A model generated the notes under the pieces. The model saw nothing but the letters and a program-made list of their open reading frames with translations. It made no database searches and was not told where the DNA came from. Both the position numbers and the translations under genes were made by a program. Of a stretch of DNA of 64,000 nt, positions 42,138-53,063 are shown piece after piece (the first letter of the stretch is position 1; every line of letters starts with the position of its first letter). The stretch is from Clonostachys chloroleuca. Lineage: Eukaryota > Ascomycota > Sordariomycetes > Hypocreales > Bionectriaceae. The stretch lies in the NCBI GenBank assembly GCA_037952775.1, contig JBANAY010000003.1, forward strand, positions 32,612,001 through 32,676,000, read 5' to 3'.

Positions 42138-44193
42138 TTAAGTAGAGCCATAGTCTGCAGACATCATGTATGACGATGTTCGACATGCAGAAATCTGCAT
42201 ATAATTCATAGTCTACAGTGTACATGACAATTGCACCACACATGTCTCATTCACTCTACCTAATATTTGATGAAACTTCACTACTACTCAAGATCATGTT
42301 GAAATTTTGTTTCCATATCAATAATAGACACTTCATCTTTATAATCGTAGAAGTTACATGGAGATTGCTACTTGATGCTGCGTTTCCTCGGCGAGTATAT
42401 GAGGGTTGCCATCGACGTCTCAATAAATGCTACATTTATGCTCACTACTCTCGATAGTACGTTCGCCGGTTGCTACATATCGAATATGATGTCGGCAATT
42501 CGAGGTGGGATGCAAAGGAGAAGTCTGTTAACTTGAAACTGGCCACATGCAAGGTCCTTGTGCACATGGCCATGTTATCGCGTTCTGTGCACTTGTGACC
42601 CTGTCTGTCATTTATGATCAAAACGTTGCATTAGGACTACCCGAGTGGCCGGTCTCTAGTGGTACATATGCAGCCTTGTGCGTAAAAGTTGCACTTTAGG
42701 ATGTGATCTACTTGCTTATGGGATGGAAAACAGCCACATGGCACATTGCAGCTAGCGGTAGTCTCCTTTGTTGGCTTATCTGCCTTTTTGTTCTGTCTCT
42801 GTGGGGTCTGCAGTGTAAGCCTGCTCCAAAGTACAAAGCTGTAAAGGACTGCTAATTATCACCTGATCCATGCCACATTATGCCTCCTTGAGCTACATTT
42901 TAAAGCCCATAGCTAACGTATTTAAGTTTACCATGGACTGGGAGCTTAGATGGGAGGAGACAAAAGGAAACGGGGGTGTATATGGCATCAAAATCAGTTT
43001 AAATGGCCACATTTCCCCTCTCTTTGCCTTCTCTTTATGATTTCTTGGATGAGCATTCAACACGGTCTAGGTTAGCTGATGAAGGAACTAAGGGAGGATC
43101 TGTCAAGCTCGATGCTCAGGCAAGTGACGCAGGCCCATCCTTGTTGGTGTAAGCGGGAGGGCAGCGAGAGAGCAGCCAATCAGTCCCGCTAGTGCTCTGT
43201 TAGCGCGCCTTCTAGCACTTCCGGGTGCTACAACCTGGCGCATTAGGGACCGTCCATGGCCGACATCCCCTGCGAGGAGTGAGACACCCACTGGCCGCGC
43301 CACTACGACTGCGACGTACCACCACCTGGCCCATGTTCATCCATGCCCACCACCCATCAGCTCGCGACGGCTCATGTGCGGTTTCGCCGTGGACCATCTT
43401 TGTTTCAACCCCAGGCCAAGGCCACGAACTCGTCCAGGGCGAGGGCCTTCAACGCCGTGCAGGACTTGTTGCCAGGTCTTCACTTCAGCAAGGCACCCTC
43501 TGGCCAGCAAGAGCTCCTTATAGGCAGGCGGCGAGCTACCCCATTAGTAGGTAGCTACAGTAATAGCTGAGCTGGTGGTTCGCTCTGGGCCCGTTATCCA
43601 CTCCCCCTTTCAGCCTGTGTCTGACACTGAGACAGCTGAGAGGCGGCGCGACGTGCGTACTAGAGGTAATGTAAGCCATCATCTACTATCTCGATAGTAC
43701 CTACCGCCTATCCGCTGGCTCCCATCGACCGCGACCGAGCCTCCTTGTCACATATTTTACACGTTTGCGACTTCTCCTATCCCGCCTCGACCTCTTCTTC
43801 GTTTCCCATCTTGCGTTTGCGCTTTCTCGCTTCTCCTTCTGCCCCAGCGGTTGATTTGTCCTTGTAAGCTCCCACCCCCTTGAGACCTCCCATCCCCCCT
43901 TTGAGGCGGACATGCACCTCATCTCACCTCAATGCGACGTCATTCCAGGGCTAAACGACATCTCAGCTCTCGCGACCGTACCTGTTTTTTTTTTTTTTAT
44001 GCTTTTGGCCTTTCCTCTCTGCCGATCGTTTATAGTCTGATGCTATCGATAATACTTTGATTTTATTCTACTTATTCACCGTCGATACCTCCGCTCCTCC
44101 AAAGCTCCGGTCGATCATCAAACAATCCTTCCACCGCCTGGGTCAGCACGTTGAAGTTCCCGAAGTCTTGCTGGGCATCAGCATACCGACAAG
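42138..44193. other. Intergenic between JmjC and CCCH-SMR genes
   Basis: 2.06 kb between two genes on the same strand. The first kilobase is AT-rich 3' flank; from about 43100 the composition turns GC-rich, then pyrimidine-rich (43560-44160), as in a fungal promoter and leader. A 14-base T run lies at about 43986-43999. No gene, tRNA or repeat is supportable. Confidence 0.5.
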
Positions 44194-46514
44194 ATGGTTT
44201 CGGACGAACATTATGATATGTGTTTGCCTGTCCTGCAGGACCTGACACTCGACGACGAAGATAAAACGGATAAACTGGAAGAGCTCTTCAGAGCCAATAC
44301 AAATCTTGCTGGGCCTTCGCTGGACAATGCGGTCCTCGATGCGTTATGGAGATATCGGGATGGCGGAGGGACAGCAGCATCTCCCCCTGCCATTAGGCAT
44401 TCTATCCTGCGCCGCCCTTCTCCTGCTTCATGGCGCGGCTCTGGGACACCGCTTTCTGGCTCCCCGAGGCTCGGGGTAAGCCCCCTGGCCCCTCCTGGCT
44501 TTGTCCCCCCGACATTTGGTCGTACAATGTCATCTACAGCCTCGCCCTTTTCGTCGCCACGAGCATCCCCCCGACCGACTTTTGTAACGCCTTCGATTCC
44601 CCACAGCCCGAACTTGAGTGCATACGAGTTCGCGCAAGCGACCTTACGCCAGCCACCGAGATCCTTGGTGAATACCAGACCGAGAATGTTGAGTGGCTTG
44701 TCAATGACGATGCCATTAGCGTGACGTCCTCTGTCGGAACCTCCAGTGGCCTCAACGCTGCTGCGCCGGAGTTCTCGTCCGCAGTGCCTGCCCATCAAAT
44801 AGACATGTCTCCTTATGACATGCTCCGCTCAATTTTGGGTCACACAAGAACCGACGAAGAGATTGAGGCAGCTCTGGCAGACCATGGATACGATTTGAGC
44901 GCCACCATTGCAACTCTCATGGAGGGCCAGGCCCAGGACGCTGGCTTGGCTCTTGGCTCTGATGAAGTCAAGAGCGTCCTGGTTGGGAAATCTCTTTCTG
45001 CTGAGGGAAGGCCCAGCACTCCTGTCAACCATAAATCCGGCGTCATCTGTAAGTTTTACATGTCCACCGGCCAATGTCTCCGCGCAGACTGTCGGTTCAG
45101 CCATGACTTGAGTAACCACCTTTGCAAGTGAGTTTCTTCTTCTCGTATCCCCTTTAGATTAGCGCTTTTTGCTAAACAAACGGCTTAGGTATTGGATCAT
45201 GGGGAATTGTTTGGCAGGAGAGACTTGCATCTTTTCGCATGACCCTGCAAAGCTCATGAGTAAGCTTGCGATGGATGGAACAAGTACTCCACCAACAAAA
45301 GGCCAAGGAAATCTGCAGTTGCAGGATTTCAGCTCCTTCCCCTCCTTGCAGGGAACACCGGAACAGCTGGCTGCTCTTGCGAACAACCCTAATTTCGCGA
45401 ACTTGGGTATTTCTGCTCCTCCGGGTCTACGGGCTTTCCACGGCTCCGACAGCCCTCGTTCCCGATCAAGACCGGGAAGTCGACATCAGGGCAAGGAAGC
45501 TCCGCCGTCGGCCCCGGCACTGGACGACACAGAGGCTTTTCCATCTCTCGGCTCTGCATCTGCCACGAAGCAGGGCAAGAAGCACCACGGGAAGCGAGGT
45601 GGACATGGCCACAATCACAAGGAAAATTCCACGCCCAACTCCTTGGCCGATGTCGTGCGAATGAGCCCATCCCCAGTCATTGGATCACCACGACTTGAGG
45701 CTAAGCGAATTGGACGTAATGGGAGTGCCACTCCTCTCAAGAATGGAGAGAACAGTGCGGCGGCGCAGGCAATCTCCAGTCCGAAACATATACCTTGGCT
45801 TGAAACTGGTGAAAAAGCGAACAAGGCGTATCTGAAAGCTCGTCAGGAGGCTATCAAGCATGGCGGCCTCCGCAATAAGTTCTTACAAAGGTTTGTCTTC
45901 CCATATTTCCTTGCCACTTGGTTTTCTATGAAACCTCCATATTGATATCAATTAGTGCTGCCCAAGCATGGAATCGCAACGACGCTCGAGCTGCCAAGGC
46001 GCTTAGTCTTCGTGGCCAGAGCGAAAATGATCTCATGCGCAAGGCGCATCGAGAAGCTGCCCGAGAACTGTATGAGGAGCGTAACAAGAACAACTCCAAC
46101 AGCTCCGAGATGTACGTGGATCTCCACGGGCTACATCCCGAAGAAGCTGTGGAGTACTTAGAGAAGATCCTCATGGAAAATGACCAAGAAACCCGACCTA
46201 TCTATGCCATTACTGGCTCAGGACATCACAGCAAGAATGGCAAGGACAAGGTTGGCAAGGCCATTCGCAGTTTCCTCAACGAGTGGAGGTACGCCTACCG
46301 GGAGTTTTCCGTTCCCGGCGATCGCAATAATATGGGCGGGATCTTGGGCATTGATGCTCGAAGCTGGGACAAGACACTAGCCAAGGAAGGGTCCGAGGAG
46401 GGAGGAGTCAAGACGACCGTCGAGGATCTCCTCGACCAAGCCGTGGAGATTGGGGATGGCAAAGTCAGGCTCCTTGTCCGAGACCCTCCCAAGGGCCCAA
46501 GTAGCCGCCGATGA
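44194..46514 (+). CDS. CCCH zinc-finger, DUF1771 and SMR-domain protein (apparent one-base deletion)
   Basis: Putative RNA-binding nuclease-like protein. Exons 44194-45127, 45189-45890, 45956-46514. Order: N-terminal disordered Ser/Pro region; a CUE/UBA-like helical segment (DMLRSILGHTRTDEEIEAAL); two CCCH fingers near residues 286-335, C-x8-C-x4-C-x3-H and C-x7-C-x5-C-x3-H, the second completed by the first splice (CKYWIMGNCLAGETCIFSH); a disordered middle with an LQDFSSFPSL motif; DUF1771 (about 548-590, AAKALSLRGQSENDLMRKAH); and SMR (about 597-680, VDLHGLHPEEA, ITGSGHHSKNGK). The initial frame and the CCCH frame differ by one base and both are open around 44430-44724. One added base near 44641-44647 gives YEFAQATL joined to TPATEILGEYQ and a total of exactly 732 codons. 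Confidence 0.85.
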
Positions 46515-47275
46515 CAACTCGGCCCTGAAAGTAGTAAAACTTGAAAAACCTCTATTGAACCAGACCTTCCGTGCCTTTGAATGTGACTGAAACCGCGGCT
46601 TACTCCTAGGTGCTTGTGCCTATGGTCAAAGTGTATTGATGAAGCCATCCATGCATGCCTATTACCAATTCCCCGATGCGACTGCCATGGAGTGGTCCAT
46701 AAATGAAATTACAAGTTTGCAGACTTATCATGCACATTTAATCTAATAGGCGAGCTGTACTGTTGGCAGTAGGGACTTAGGTGGTCGCTGACTGGTGTTT
46801 TAGAAAGGTGTGATGCTAAAATCCAGGCGTGTCTATTTCGGGTTATAATATGACGGCGAGCCACACGTGGCGCTTGGAGTTCCAGCCCGGTACTTCAGAT
46901 CTAGGTAGCATCCCTCTTACGAGTGCCCAGAGAGGAACCTCCGCCAAAGTCCCCAGATGGCCGGTCCCTGACGCAACTCCCCGGTCCCTCCGCCTGCGCC
47001 AGGATCCTGCAGAACCCCGACACTTCCTGCCATGATGCGAGCTGACTTCCTGGGAAGTCGCCAAACCATTAATCAGAGTCCCTTCTGCAATCTTACTGTC
47101 AGATCGCCTACCTAGCCGGTCTTCAATTTTCCGAACAGGAGAAGCACGAACAAGACAAGCAAAACGGTGTCCCATAGAATCCATTTACAAGAACGCGCCG
47201 TCGACCGAGATCCCGCACCGCAGAGTCCATATAAGCCAACATCACGAAGCAATTCCAATCATACAACCTACTGCG
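46515..47275. other. Intergenic between CCCH-SMR and Tvp38-like genes
   Basis: 761 bases between tandem genes; 3' flank of the first and promoter/leader of the second. A CACGTGGCG element lies at about 46863-46871. No coding signal is seen. Confidence 0.5.
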
Positions 47276-48489
47276 ATGCCCGCAGACTACGAATCCACGG
47301 CCCAAGGCCTGGCGGTCTCGCCGTCGCGATCAAGCGAATCACCGCCACCAGGCTGGTCGCGACTCCAGTCCTCGTCCACCTCCCACCGCCGCATGCGATC
47401 CTTTGACCTCCCCGCCGCGAACAAGCCGTGGTACTCGGAGATCTGGAGGGCCCTGAAGATCTTCAACCAGCAGATCAAGCGGATATACGTCCAGATGACG
47501 GTCTTGCAGCGGGTCCTCGCCATCCTCGCCACCCTCGCCGTCTACGCCCTGCTCGTCGTCGGCTGGATATACTCGCACTCGCTCTTCGACTGGCTGCACG
47601 GCGTGTCGACCTCCTGGAGGGCTCTCCCGGGCGGCTGGCTCATCATGTTCGCGCTCATCTTCGTGTCCTCGTTCCCGCCCATGATTGGCTACTCCACCAT
47701 CAACACCATGTCGGGGTTCGTCTACGGCTTCCCCCACGGCTGGCCCGTTGTCGCCGCGGGCTGCACCCTCGGCAGCCTGTGCGCCTTCATCGCCAGCAGG
47801 ACCATCTTCAGCGGCTACATCGACCGCACCGTCGGCAAGGACGCCAAGTTCATCGCGCTCAGCCAGGTGCTGAAGCGGGACGGCCTCCTCTACCTGACCG
47901 GCATTCGCTTCTGCCCCCTGCCGTTCAGCTTGAGTAACGGCTTCCTCGCTACGATTCCGAGCATCTCGCCCATCGCATTTGCCATATCTACGGCGCTTTC
48001 GACGTAAGTTCAGGTTCCGTACCCCTCCAATTTAGGCAATGGGAAATTGGCAAGCTAACCATGTCCTTGCAGCCCAAAACTTCTTATCCATGTGTTCATT
48101 GGTAGCCGCCTCGCCGCCCTCGCTGAGAGCGGTGACAAGATGTCATTCGGCGACAAGATGGTCAACTATCTCGGCATGGGAGCCGGCGCCATCGTCGGCA
48201 TCGTCGTCGGCTGGGTCGTCTACAGGCGCACAATGGCCCGCGCCGCCGAGGTCGCCAGAGAAGAGGCCGCGGAGCTTGGCCGAGCCGGCCCCCGGCCTTC
48301 CTGGACGTCGACGGCGAGACCATGATGGATCCCGAGGACGCCGCCGCCCTCATGTCTGACGATGACATGTCGCTCTGGGACACGCAGCTCGACGAGCCGG
48401 ACATCTACCACGACGAGCAGGACGAGTCCAAAGGCAAGGCCGGAGAGCCCGGCTTGAAACCTGCCAAGAACCAGGACTCGAGTGAATGA
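47276..48489 (+). CDS. TVP38: Tvp38/TMEM64 (VTT-domain) Golgi membrane protein (apparent one-base deletion)
   Basis: Member of the DedA/VTT family of lipid scramblase-like proteins; yeast Tvp38 sits in late Golgi vesicles. Exons 47276-48003 and 48073-48489. About 75 cytosolic residues precede a first membrane segment (VLAILATLAVYALLVVGWIY), then the VTT domain: GYSTINTMSGFVYGFPHGW, GCTLGSLCAFIASR, and IRFCPLPFSLSNGFLATIP with the re-entrant-loop prolines, and a last segment GAGAIVGIVVGWVVYRR. As sequenced the frame ends early at 48325. The next frame carries a conserved acidic tail (LDVDGETMMDPEDAAALMSD) to a TGA at 48487-48489. One extra C in the run 48289-48293 joins them into exactly 382 codons. 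GC is higher in this gene than in its neighbours. Confidence 0.88.
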
Positions 48490-49017
48490 AATCACCATAC
48501 CTAGACACGCACGATGCAAATTACGAGACTATGTATATAACATGATGTTTTGAAGCATGTTGCTACTCGATGCCCGCTTTCTTCTTTTCTTTTCTTTCTC
48601 CTTCTTTTTCTTGATCCTTCACTTTCGAGATGTTAAGACCTTTTTTTTCCGGGGGCTTGAATGATTTTATGGCTGGGAGCTTCGGTATTTAGTGGCGTTT
48701 ACAAGGGCTGATTGAACGGAGACGTGGACAATTAGAGACATTATTATATGATTAGAGGAGACACTGGATATCTAAAACATTGGGATCAAAAAGGAGCACT
48801 GAAGCATTCTACAGTCCACGCAATCCCTCACACTCGTGCATAATGTGCTTTGAAGAGCAAGAATACAAAGTCAAAAATAGGATGAAATCAAAAATATCAA
48901 TCGCATGATGCTTTCGCCATTTTCCCAACGCCATCGCTCATGTCCACCCAGTCGTAACAATTTCGTAAGAACTGAAGAGCAAAACTAATAAAAGAATAGA
49001 GGTATATGCAACATCTT
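48490..49017. other. Convergent 3' flanks
   Basis: 528 bases between two stop codons. It contains TTCTTTTCTTTTC-type pyrimidine runs (48580-48612) and otherwise AT-rich sequence; no gene. Confidence 0.5.
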
Positions 49018-50882
49018 TCAGGGCTGGCCAGGTCGATACTGGTTCATGATCTGCATGGCCTGCTCTACCGGATATCCGATGAAAACGGGGCCGGTGAAGA
49101 TCATCTGCGGGGCATTTCCAGCCCATTTGGACATGTCAGGGTTGATCAGGGCCGGCTGAGGCTGCACGGTAGATTGCGCGTGCGGAGGTTCCTCCTTGAG
49201 AGGTGAGAACGGTGAGTTCTGCTGGGCTTCGGTGGCAGGCGACTTTTCAGCCTCTGACTTCTGTGAAGATTGCTGCCCCGTTGCAAGAGTCTGGAGCTTG
49301 GTGTGATCGAACGGACATTTCTTCAGAGGCTCCTTGACTGGTGTCCTAGCCGTGTGGGAGGGGCTGGGCATCCGCACAGGAGCAGGAGGTGGGGAGAAAG
49401 GTTGCCGCGGCTCGTCGTTGTTGTCCTCGGGCTCGTACACGGGGACATGGATCCCCCAAGGCCGACTGGGGGATTCACCGACACGGACTTCTTTGAAAGG
49501 GCGATCAAATCGTGTTTCCCTATCATCTTCGCCCGATTCGCTAGCCTCTTCAATAGCGTCAGAGTCGGTGACTGTAACGGCCTTGGCCCAGTCTTTGACT
49601 CGCTCATTGGAAGCCCGCTCGATCTCACTCTGACGACGAGGACGCTCCTGATCCGTTTCAGGCAGCATCGGCTGGTGCAGTTGGCCGAGGCCTTCAATCA
49701 TGCTGACGATGTTGCCGTACTTGGAGTCGATCTTCTTGATCTGTTCCTCGTTGTGCTGATATCGTCGGAGACAAATCTCATGGCTGCGAGGGAGTTGATG
49801 CTTATGCGTTTCGACATAGTGTGCAATCTCCTCGGGCGAGTGCTGATCCATATACCGTATTGGACACTTTCCAGCAGCGGCATTTGGATCTCCGCCCTGA
49901 GACTGAGAGGCTGCCGACATGGCTGCGCAGATTGGGTCTGTGGAGTCATGCGGCGTTAGATGCGGTGGCACAGGTGTCTGATCCTCACCCTCGGCATCGG
50001 AGGCACCGTTGATGGCAGCTTTGGGCTGCGAGAAGGGACATTGCAGGTTGCCCTTCTTGCCCTCCACAGTGAAGTCCTGCTCCAGCGCGGTGGACATGGA
50101 GGATTTTCTTCCGGAGCTCTGGGAAAATGAGTCCTTGGTCGAAGCGGTGGTCTTGCTCGCCTCTCCCAGAGATGCAAGCTGACCGGCCATCCTGCGACCG
50201 TCCCGGATGACCAATGCAACCTCGTGCTGGGACCTGGGGGAGCCGCGACGAGGCAGTGGAACAGGGGAGTCTTTGTCCACAGATGTGTGCGGTGGGAGCT
50301 GCAGCTTGGCAAGCGTCTCGGCTATTTCAGGTGTCGCCGGGGCATACTTGTCAGCCAAGTATTGGAGCTGTGGATGGTTGAGCGACATTAGCATCGATGA
50401 CATCTCAACTGCTGACGTAACGTCAACGTGGGCAAAGGGTGAGGTGATGGTAAATGTGGAAAGTGCGCAGGATTGGATTCAGAGGGTTGAAGAAAAAGTT
50501 TCACTCTTGGCAGACGCTGCTGCTCGTGATCTAGAGCTAAATTGGTATTCATCATGAAAGCGCGCGCTGACACCACCGATGGGCGATCGCTCTCTTTCAA
50601 CTGCAGGCCTGCCGGAGGGGGCGGCGCCGGGGTTTGGGTTGTCCCAAGACCGAACCGATGTCGCCGACAGTGCCAGGCAGAGAGGGAGAGGCGCCAAAGG
50701 GTGTTGTGCGGGAGGGTTGGCAGTAGTGCAGACCAGGTGAAAAAATTGCTTACCTGCTCGTGTGCAAACCGCAGTTTGTGCTCCAGCACAATGCGGCGGT
50801 CATTTAGGCCCTGGGCCTCATCGGCGAGGGCATTGAAGGCATCGGCAAGATTGTGCGAAAGCTCAAGGTGCGACATGCCCAT
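49018..50882 (-). CDS. Conserved fungal protein of unknown function with three Cys-Pro motifs
   Basis: 492 residues in two exons on the minus strand, 50754-50882 and 49018-50367 (donor GTAAGC, acceptor CCACAG, phase 0). Start at MGMSHLELSHNLADAFNALA (50882); an ATG in frame 102 bases upstream is possible but adds leader-like residues. Residues 1-60 are helical and coiled-coil-prone, continuing through the splice as HEQ-LQYLADKYAP. Most of the rest is disordered and charged. The ordered core is CPIRYMDQHSPEEIAHYVET, then HKHQLPRSHEICLRRYQHNE and GNIVSMIEGLGQLHQPMLP. Three CP dipeptides stand out: CPFSQ, CPIRY and CPFDH, each with nearby His, which could bind zinc or heme. I do not recognise the family and assign no function. 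Confidence 0.8.
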
Positions 50883-51430
50883 GCCTAAGGATGCCGCTGG
50901 AGTGCGTGAAGAGAGGTGAGAGCATCTTGGGGAGAATGAACAGGTGATGGTTTTTTTTTTGTAGGCAGAAACGATGGAAGGCACTGGCGCTGTAGCCCCC
51001 GAGATTGGAGCTGGACTAGCGCTGTCTCACAGTGCTAACCCACCCTAGCGCGACACTGTCTGCCGCTCCCAACCGCCTGCATTTCGCCCTCGGAAAGGAG
51101 CCCAAGCCCACATCTGCTCACCTCCTTGATTGCGGGAAGCGAAGCGATTGGGACGGGTCCTGTTCTACCGCCTACCCTGTAGCTGCACGCAGTTATCTGG
51201 TTGAGCACTTATCACCCTGTTGCCGCTCCTGCATGTACTGACAGGTGTTGACCCGTTGCGATGTAGTGTTGGATTGGGTATATATTCTAGTGGGTGGTGT
51301 GGAGTGGGATATCGTACTGATGCTCCTGTGGCACGTCTGCCACTACCCGTCCTCCATGACTGTTGATCTCGACCTTAAAAACGGCCTGTACCACGCAGAC
51401 CAAGCTAACCGTCTGAACATCCACATAACC
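50883..51430. promoter_or_regulatory. Divergent promoter region
   Basis: 548 bases between the start codons of the Cys-Pro protein and the peptidase gene. The peptidase frame is open back to 51245 with earlier in-frame ATGs (51245, 51320, 51358), so the right part may partly be coding. It contains a short A/T run (50949-50959). Confidence 0.4.
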
Positions 51431-52849
51431 ATGTCCGACGCCTCTGAGATCCCCACAGCAAAGCTGCTTAGCAGCAAGGACCACATCGTGCCTGGCCAAT
51501 ATGTCGTGACCGAGCTCATGTTCCAGGTCCCTCTGGACTATTCCGACCCCTCTGGGGCTTCAATCACCCTCTTTGCTCGCCGTGCTACCAAACATGAAGT
51601 CCCAATCTTCCCTCAGGATGATCCTGAGGCCATCCAAACTCAGGCCACCAAGCCCTACATTGTCTACCTCGAGGGTGGACCTGGGTTCGGGAACCGTGAG
51701 CCCCAGGAGCATCCCATCACTCGGTCGTTCATCTCCAGGGGATATCAAGTTCTGCTCCTCGACCATCGTGGTGTTGGGCTGAGCACCCCTGTATCGGCTG
51801 ATATGCTCAAGGCTTTACCCGGCGGGGTAGAGGGACAGTTCGAGTATCTCAAGCTCATGCGGCAGGACAATACCGTCCGTGACTGTGAAGCCGTTCGCAA
51901 GTGCCTCACCGAGGGCTGGCCAGAGCACAAGTCGAAGTGGTCCACGTTCGGCCAGTCCTATGGCGGCTTCGTCAGTCTCAGCTACCTGTCGTTGCACCCC
52001 GAAGGTCTGAGGGAGGTTTTCCTGACTGGCGGACTGGCCCCCGTGGGTAAGACTGCCGACGAGGTGTACAGGGCAACCTTCCCCAGGGTGATCAAGCGGA
52101 ACGAGGCCTACTATAAGAAATTCCCCGAAGATGTCGAGAACGTGCGGCAGATCGCCGCCTACATCGAGAGCAAAGGCGGCGTGCCCCTCCCCTCTGGTGG
52201 ATCACTGACAGTACCACGCCTGTTATCCATCGGAATTTCTTTTGGTGCCCACGGAGGATTCGACAGTGTTCACTCCATCATCCTCCACCTCAAGACCTCG
52301 CTGGACCAGTTCGGCTTCCTCACCCGGGCCAGTCTTACACCCCTCGAGTCTGTCACCCCGTTCGACACCAACATCATTTACGCCATCATTCACGAGGCAA
52401 TCTACTGCGACGGGCCCGGATACGCCTCCAACTGGGCCTCGGAGCGGGTTGGGCGCAACTTTGACGAGTACTCGTGGCTCCAGCCTCTGAGCTCCGCCCT
52501 CGGCTCGGACGGCCCCCTGTACTTCTCCGGGGAGAATGTGTTCCCATTCCACTTTGACACGTACCCCGAGCTCGCGGAGCTGAAGCAGGTCTCGGAGAAG
52601 CTTGCCAAGTTCGACCAGTGGCCGGCGTTATATGACCAAGAGAAGCTCAAGAAGAACACGGTCCCTGTCTATGCTGCCTCCTACATCGACGACATGTACG
52701 TCGATTATGAGTTCGCCAAGGATACCGCGAACCTGGTCCAAGGGACAAAGGTGTTCGAGACAAATGTTATGTATCATTCCGCTCTTCGAGCGAAGACTGA
52801 AACGGTGCTTCAGAATCTCTTCCGATTGAGAGATGATGTGATTGATTAA
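51431..52849 (+). CDS. Proline iminopeptidase-like alpha/beta hydrolase (family S33)
   Basis: Serine peptidase that removes N-terminal proline or a related hydrolase. One exon, 472 residues from the ATG at 51431. I prefer this start because MSDASEIPTAKLLSSKDHIV leads directly into the family's opening strand (HIVPGQYVVTELMFQVPLDY); the longer frame from 51245 adds 62 hydrophobic and irregular residues. Motifs: oxyanion loop YLEGGPGFG, LLDHRGVGLSTP, and the nucleophile elbow GQSYGGF (Ser at about residue 176). The acid is probably in ASYIDDMYVDY and the histidine in MYHSALRA near the C-terminus. No signal peptide, so it is likely cytosolic. It converges on the HELQ-type helicase gene with 214 bases between stops. 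Confidence 0.88.
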   Translation: MSDASEIPTAKLLSSKDHIVPGQYVVTELMFQVPLDYSDPSGASITLFARRATKHEVPIFPQDDPEAIQTQATKPYIVYLEGGPGFGNREPQEHPITRSFISRGYQVLLLDHRGVGLSTPVSADMLKALPGGVEGQFEYLKLMRQDNTVRDCEAVRKCLTEGWPEHKSKWSTFGQSYGGFVSLSYLSLHPEGLREVFLTGGLAPVGKTADEVYRATFPRVIKRNEAYYKKFPEDVENVRQIAAYIESKGGVPLPSGGSLTVPRLLSIGISFGAHGGFDSVHSIILHLKTSLDQFGFLTRASLTPLESVTPFDTNIIYAIIHEAIYCDGPGYASNWASERVGRNFDEYSWLQPLSSALGSDGPLYFSGENVFPFHFDTYPELAELKQVSEKLAKFDQWPALYDQEKLKKNTVPVYAASYIDDMYVDYEFAKDTANLVQGTKVFETNVMYHSALRAKTETVLQNLFRLRDDVID

Positions 52850-53063
52850 CGCCCACAATGTTCTCTCGTGGTCCAGAAAGGGTACATCTGGGTGAAATAT
52901 ATAGAGGTTTACTGCGGCCTATCAATAACCAGTCTAGAAGATAGAAACTGTAAATGATTCATGATTGTGTGTCTGGCTCTATTCATCTATGGTGAATGGT
53001 GAGAGGCTGTTGTTCCCGCTGCTCGTTTTGCCCCATCCCGTCTACGAATCTATAGCAATTACC

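Noticed and set aside
47339..47937. 132- and 169-codon frames overlapping the Tvp38-like gene
   Set aside because: Arg/His-rich translations of GC-rich coding sequence in wrong frames; the VTT domain is in the other frame.
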